From: a virus | Strand: one strand, 5' to 3' | DNA: 38,961 nucleotides | IMG/VR virus record: IMGVR_UViG_3300044858_000658 | Coordinates: 1-38,961 of that record | Shown: in pieces, positions 37,455-38,961 of the stretch | Layout of the letters: every line of letters begins with the position of its first letter | Position numbering within the stretch: position 1 is the stretch's first letter | Notes under the pieces: model-generated | Seen by the model: only the letters and a program-made list of their open reading frames with translations | What the model was told of the DNA's origin: nothing | The model's database searches: none | Position numbers and translations under genes: made by a program

Positions 37455-38390
37455 ATGCCGCTTGATAAAGAAGCATTCAAGTTCCCCGACGAGAAAGAGT
37501 CCGTCGAAGAAGAAAAGGTGGAGTTTTCCGTCGAGGACGACATTGAGGTCGTAGACGACACGCCCGAAGAGGATCGTGGCCGTGCCCCGATGAAAGAGCC
37601 CCCGAAAGACTTCGCCGACGATGAATTGGCTAAGTACGACGAGGGTGTCCGTAAGCGGATTAAGCACTTCACTAAGGGTTATCACGAAGAGCGCCGGGCA
37701 AAAGAAGCTGCTCTTCGGGAAAAAGAAGAGGCTATTCGCGCCGCTCAGACTATTGCTGAGGAGAACAAGAAACTCAAAGGTTCTCTCTCGCAAGGTCAGC
37801 AAGCTCTTCTTGAGCAGGCCAAAAAGGTGGTCGCCACTGAGGTGGAAGCCGCCAAGAAAAAATACAAGGAAGCGTACGAATCAGGTGATGCCGACGCCCT
37901 TGTAGCGGCCCAAGAAGAACTCACGACGGCCAAAATGAAGGCCGAGCGCGTGAACAATTTTAAGCCCGCCCCTGTACAAGAAGAAAAACCTGTTGTACAA
38001 ACTGAGCAAAATGTTGTCGCACCGCAGCCGGATACCCGTGCTTTGGAGTGGCAGCGCGAGAATCAGTGGTTTGGTTCAGACGAGGAGATGACTGGCTTTG
38101 CGCTTGCTCTGCATAACAAGCTGGTCAAATCTGGGGTAGACCCATCGTCTGATGAGTATTACGAGCGCGTCAACGCTCGAATGCGGCAAGTGTTTCCCGA
38201 TGTGTTTGAGTCGGAGAAACAGACGAATGCGCCCACTTCGTCCCGTAAATCAAACGTCGTCGCCCCGGCGACTCGTAGCACAGCGCCCAAGAAAATCGTG
38301 CTGACGAAGTCACAGGTCGAAATCGCCAAGCGGCTTGGTGTTCCTCTGGAACTCTATGCTCGTAAGGTTGCGGAAGGAATGAGGAAATAA
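37455..38390 (+). CDS. Scaffolding protein (probable)
   Basis: The product has 311 residues. The ATG has AAGGAG 7 bases upstream. The first 60 residues are highly acidic, followed by long coiled coil (about 80-170), a linker, and a helical basic C-terminus (KIVLTKSQVEIAKRLGVPLELYARKVAEGMRK). Acidic coiled coil plus a basic capsid-binding tail, located just before the capsid gene, is typical of scaffolds. The call is from composition and position. Confidence 0.7.
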   Translation: MPLDKEAFKFPDEKESVEEEKVEFSVEDDIEVVDDTPEEDRGRAPMKEPPKDFADDELAKYDEGVRKRIKHFTKGYHEERRAKEAALREKEEAIRAAQTIAEENKKLKGSLSQGQQALLEQAKKVVATEVEAAKKKYKEAYESGDADALVAAQEELTTAKMKAERVNNFKPAPVQEEKPVVQTEQNVVAPQPDTRALEWQRENQWFGSDEEMTGFALALHNKLVKSGVDPSSDEYYERVNARMRQVFPDVFESEKQTNAPTSSRKSNVVAPATRSTAPKKIVLTKSQVEIAKRLGVPLELYARKVAEGMRK

Positions 38391-38392
38391 TC

Positions 38393-38848
38393 ATGGCTGA
38401 ATCGAATCGTCTCACCCGAGAACTTGAAACCCGCGAACAAGCGGCTCGTCCCAAGTTGACTTGGACGCCGCCCCAACTGCTGCCCGATCCCGAGCCTGAG
38501 CAGGGATATGCCTTTCGTTGGATTCGTCTGAGTACTCTGAACAATCCCGATCCGTCTAATATTTCCGCAAAACTCCGCGAAGGCTGGGAGCCGGTGAAAG
38601 CTGCAACGCAGCCCAAACTGTTCGCCATGTCCAACCCCAATAGCCGTTTTCCTGACGGTATTGAGATTGGCGGGCTGCTCCTGTGCAAGACCCCGGTTGA
38701 GTTGACGGAACAGCGCAATACCTACTACCAACAGCAGGCTGACGCGCAGATGAACTCCGTCGACAACAACTTTATGCGCGAAAACGATCCTCGGATGCCC
38801 CTGTTCTCGGACAGGAAGTCTAAGGTGACTTTTGGCAAAGGCACTTAA
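38393..38848 (+). CDS. Conserved head-module protein
   Basis: The product has 151 residues. It reads RPKLTWTPPQLLPDPEPEQGYAFRWIRLS, REGWEPVKAATQPKLFAMSN and GIEIGGLLLCKTPVELTEQRN, a pattern I know from proteins next to capsid genes in environmental podovirus-like phages. It may be a capsid-associated or cement-type protein; not proven. It begins 3 bases after the scaffold stop. Confidence 0.7.
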   Translation: MAESNRLTRELETREQAARPKLTWTPPQLLPDPEPEQGYAFRWIRLSTLNNPDPSNISAKLREGWEPVKAATQPKLFAMSNPNSRFPDGIEIGGLLLCKTPVELTEQRNTYYQQQADAQMNSVDNNFMRENDPRMPLFSDRKSKVTFGKGT

Positions 38849-38863
38849 TCTTAGGAGTCCAAC

Positions 38864-38961
38864 ATGGCTTACCCCTCTGTTGACGCCGCATATGGTTTCA
38901 AGCCGATCAATGAACTGAACGGCCTACCCTATGCTGGTGCAATCCGCCAGATTCCGATTGA
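38864..38961 (+). CDS. Start of the major capsid protein (partial, runs off the window)
   Basis: Only the first 32 codons are in the window, with TTAGGAG upstream of the ATG. The sequence MAYPSVDAAYGFKPINELNG, then LPYAGAIRQIPI, has the usual opening of capsid proteins of this phage type (VDAPYGFKP). The call is supported by its position after scaffold. The rest lies outside. Confidence 0.65.
   Translation, partial: MAYPSVDAAYGFKPINELNGLPYAGAIRQIPI

Overview
The window is part of a tailed double-stranded DNA phage (Caudoviricetes), probably with podovirus-like virion genes. The basis is a large terminase next to a P22-like portal, a scaffold and the start of a capsid gene, plus a phage replication module. 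No ribosomal, tRNA, integrase or bacterial housekeeping gene was seen, and no CRISPR array. The phage genes use ordinary bacterial Shine-Dalgarno sites and sigma70-type promoters, so the host is a bacterium. A proteobacterium in an aquatic setting is my guess only. Both window edges cut a plus-strand gene, so the rest of the virion module lies outside.

Layout. (1) 1-9967, plus strand: five late genes. They are a partial repeat-rich protein, three virion-type proteins of unknown role, and a 2090-residue polyvalent protein with a metallopeptidase-like motif. (2) 9966-21.6 kb, minus strand: replication genes. They are a primase-helicase, an XRE regulator, a putative single-strand-binding protein, an SNF2-type helicase, a Cas4/RecB-like nuclease, a family A DNA polymerase with Leu at position 762, and a VRR-NUC nuclease, with small unknown genes between them. 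(3) 21.7-29.45 kb, minus strand: an HTH-DUF3310 protein, a ribbon-helix-helix regulator, several very small genes (two under 40 codons with one membrane helix), and an AAA/VWA pair (MoxR-like ATPase plus metallopeptidase-VWA protein). (4) 29.45-30.26 kb: an AT-rich gene-free control region. (5) 30.26-31.04 kb: two minus-strand genes. (6) 31.43 kb to the end, plus strand: terminase small and large subunits, portal, a glycosyltransferase, a small protein, a GroES-like co-chaperonin, scaffold, a conserved protein and the start of the capsid gene.

Control. The minus-strand half can be divided into transcripts from what is visible. There are minus-strand terminators at about 30.23, 21.68 and 9.98 kb, and promoters at about 29.55, 27.72, 21.59 and 14.71 kb. 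Two of these promoters match TTGACA-17-TATAAT exactly. Three palindrome families overlie these units: CCTAAC-N4-GTTAGG (14 sites, only between 21.6 and 31.2 kb), CTTGAC-N3-GTCAAG (three sites, two of them covering a -35 box), and TAACA-N3-TGTTA inside the two perfect promoters. This dispersed-operator layout, together with a possible small RNA in the control region, is the most unusual thing in the window.
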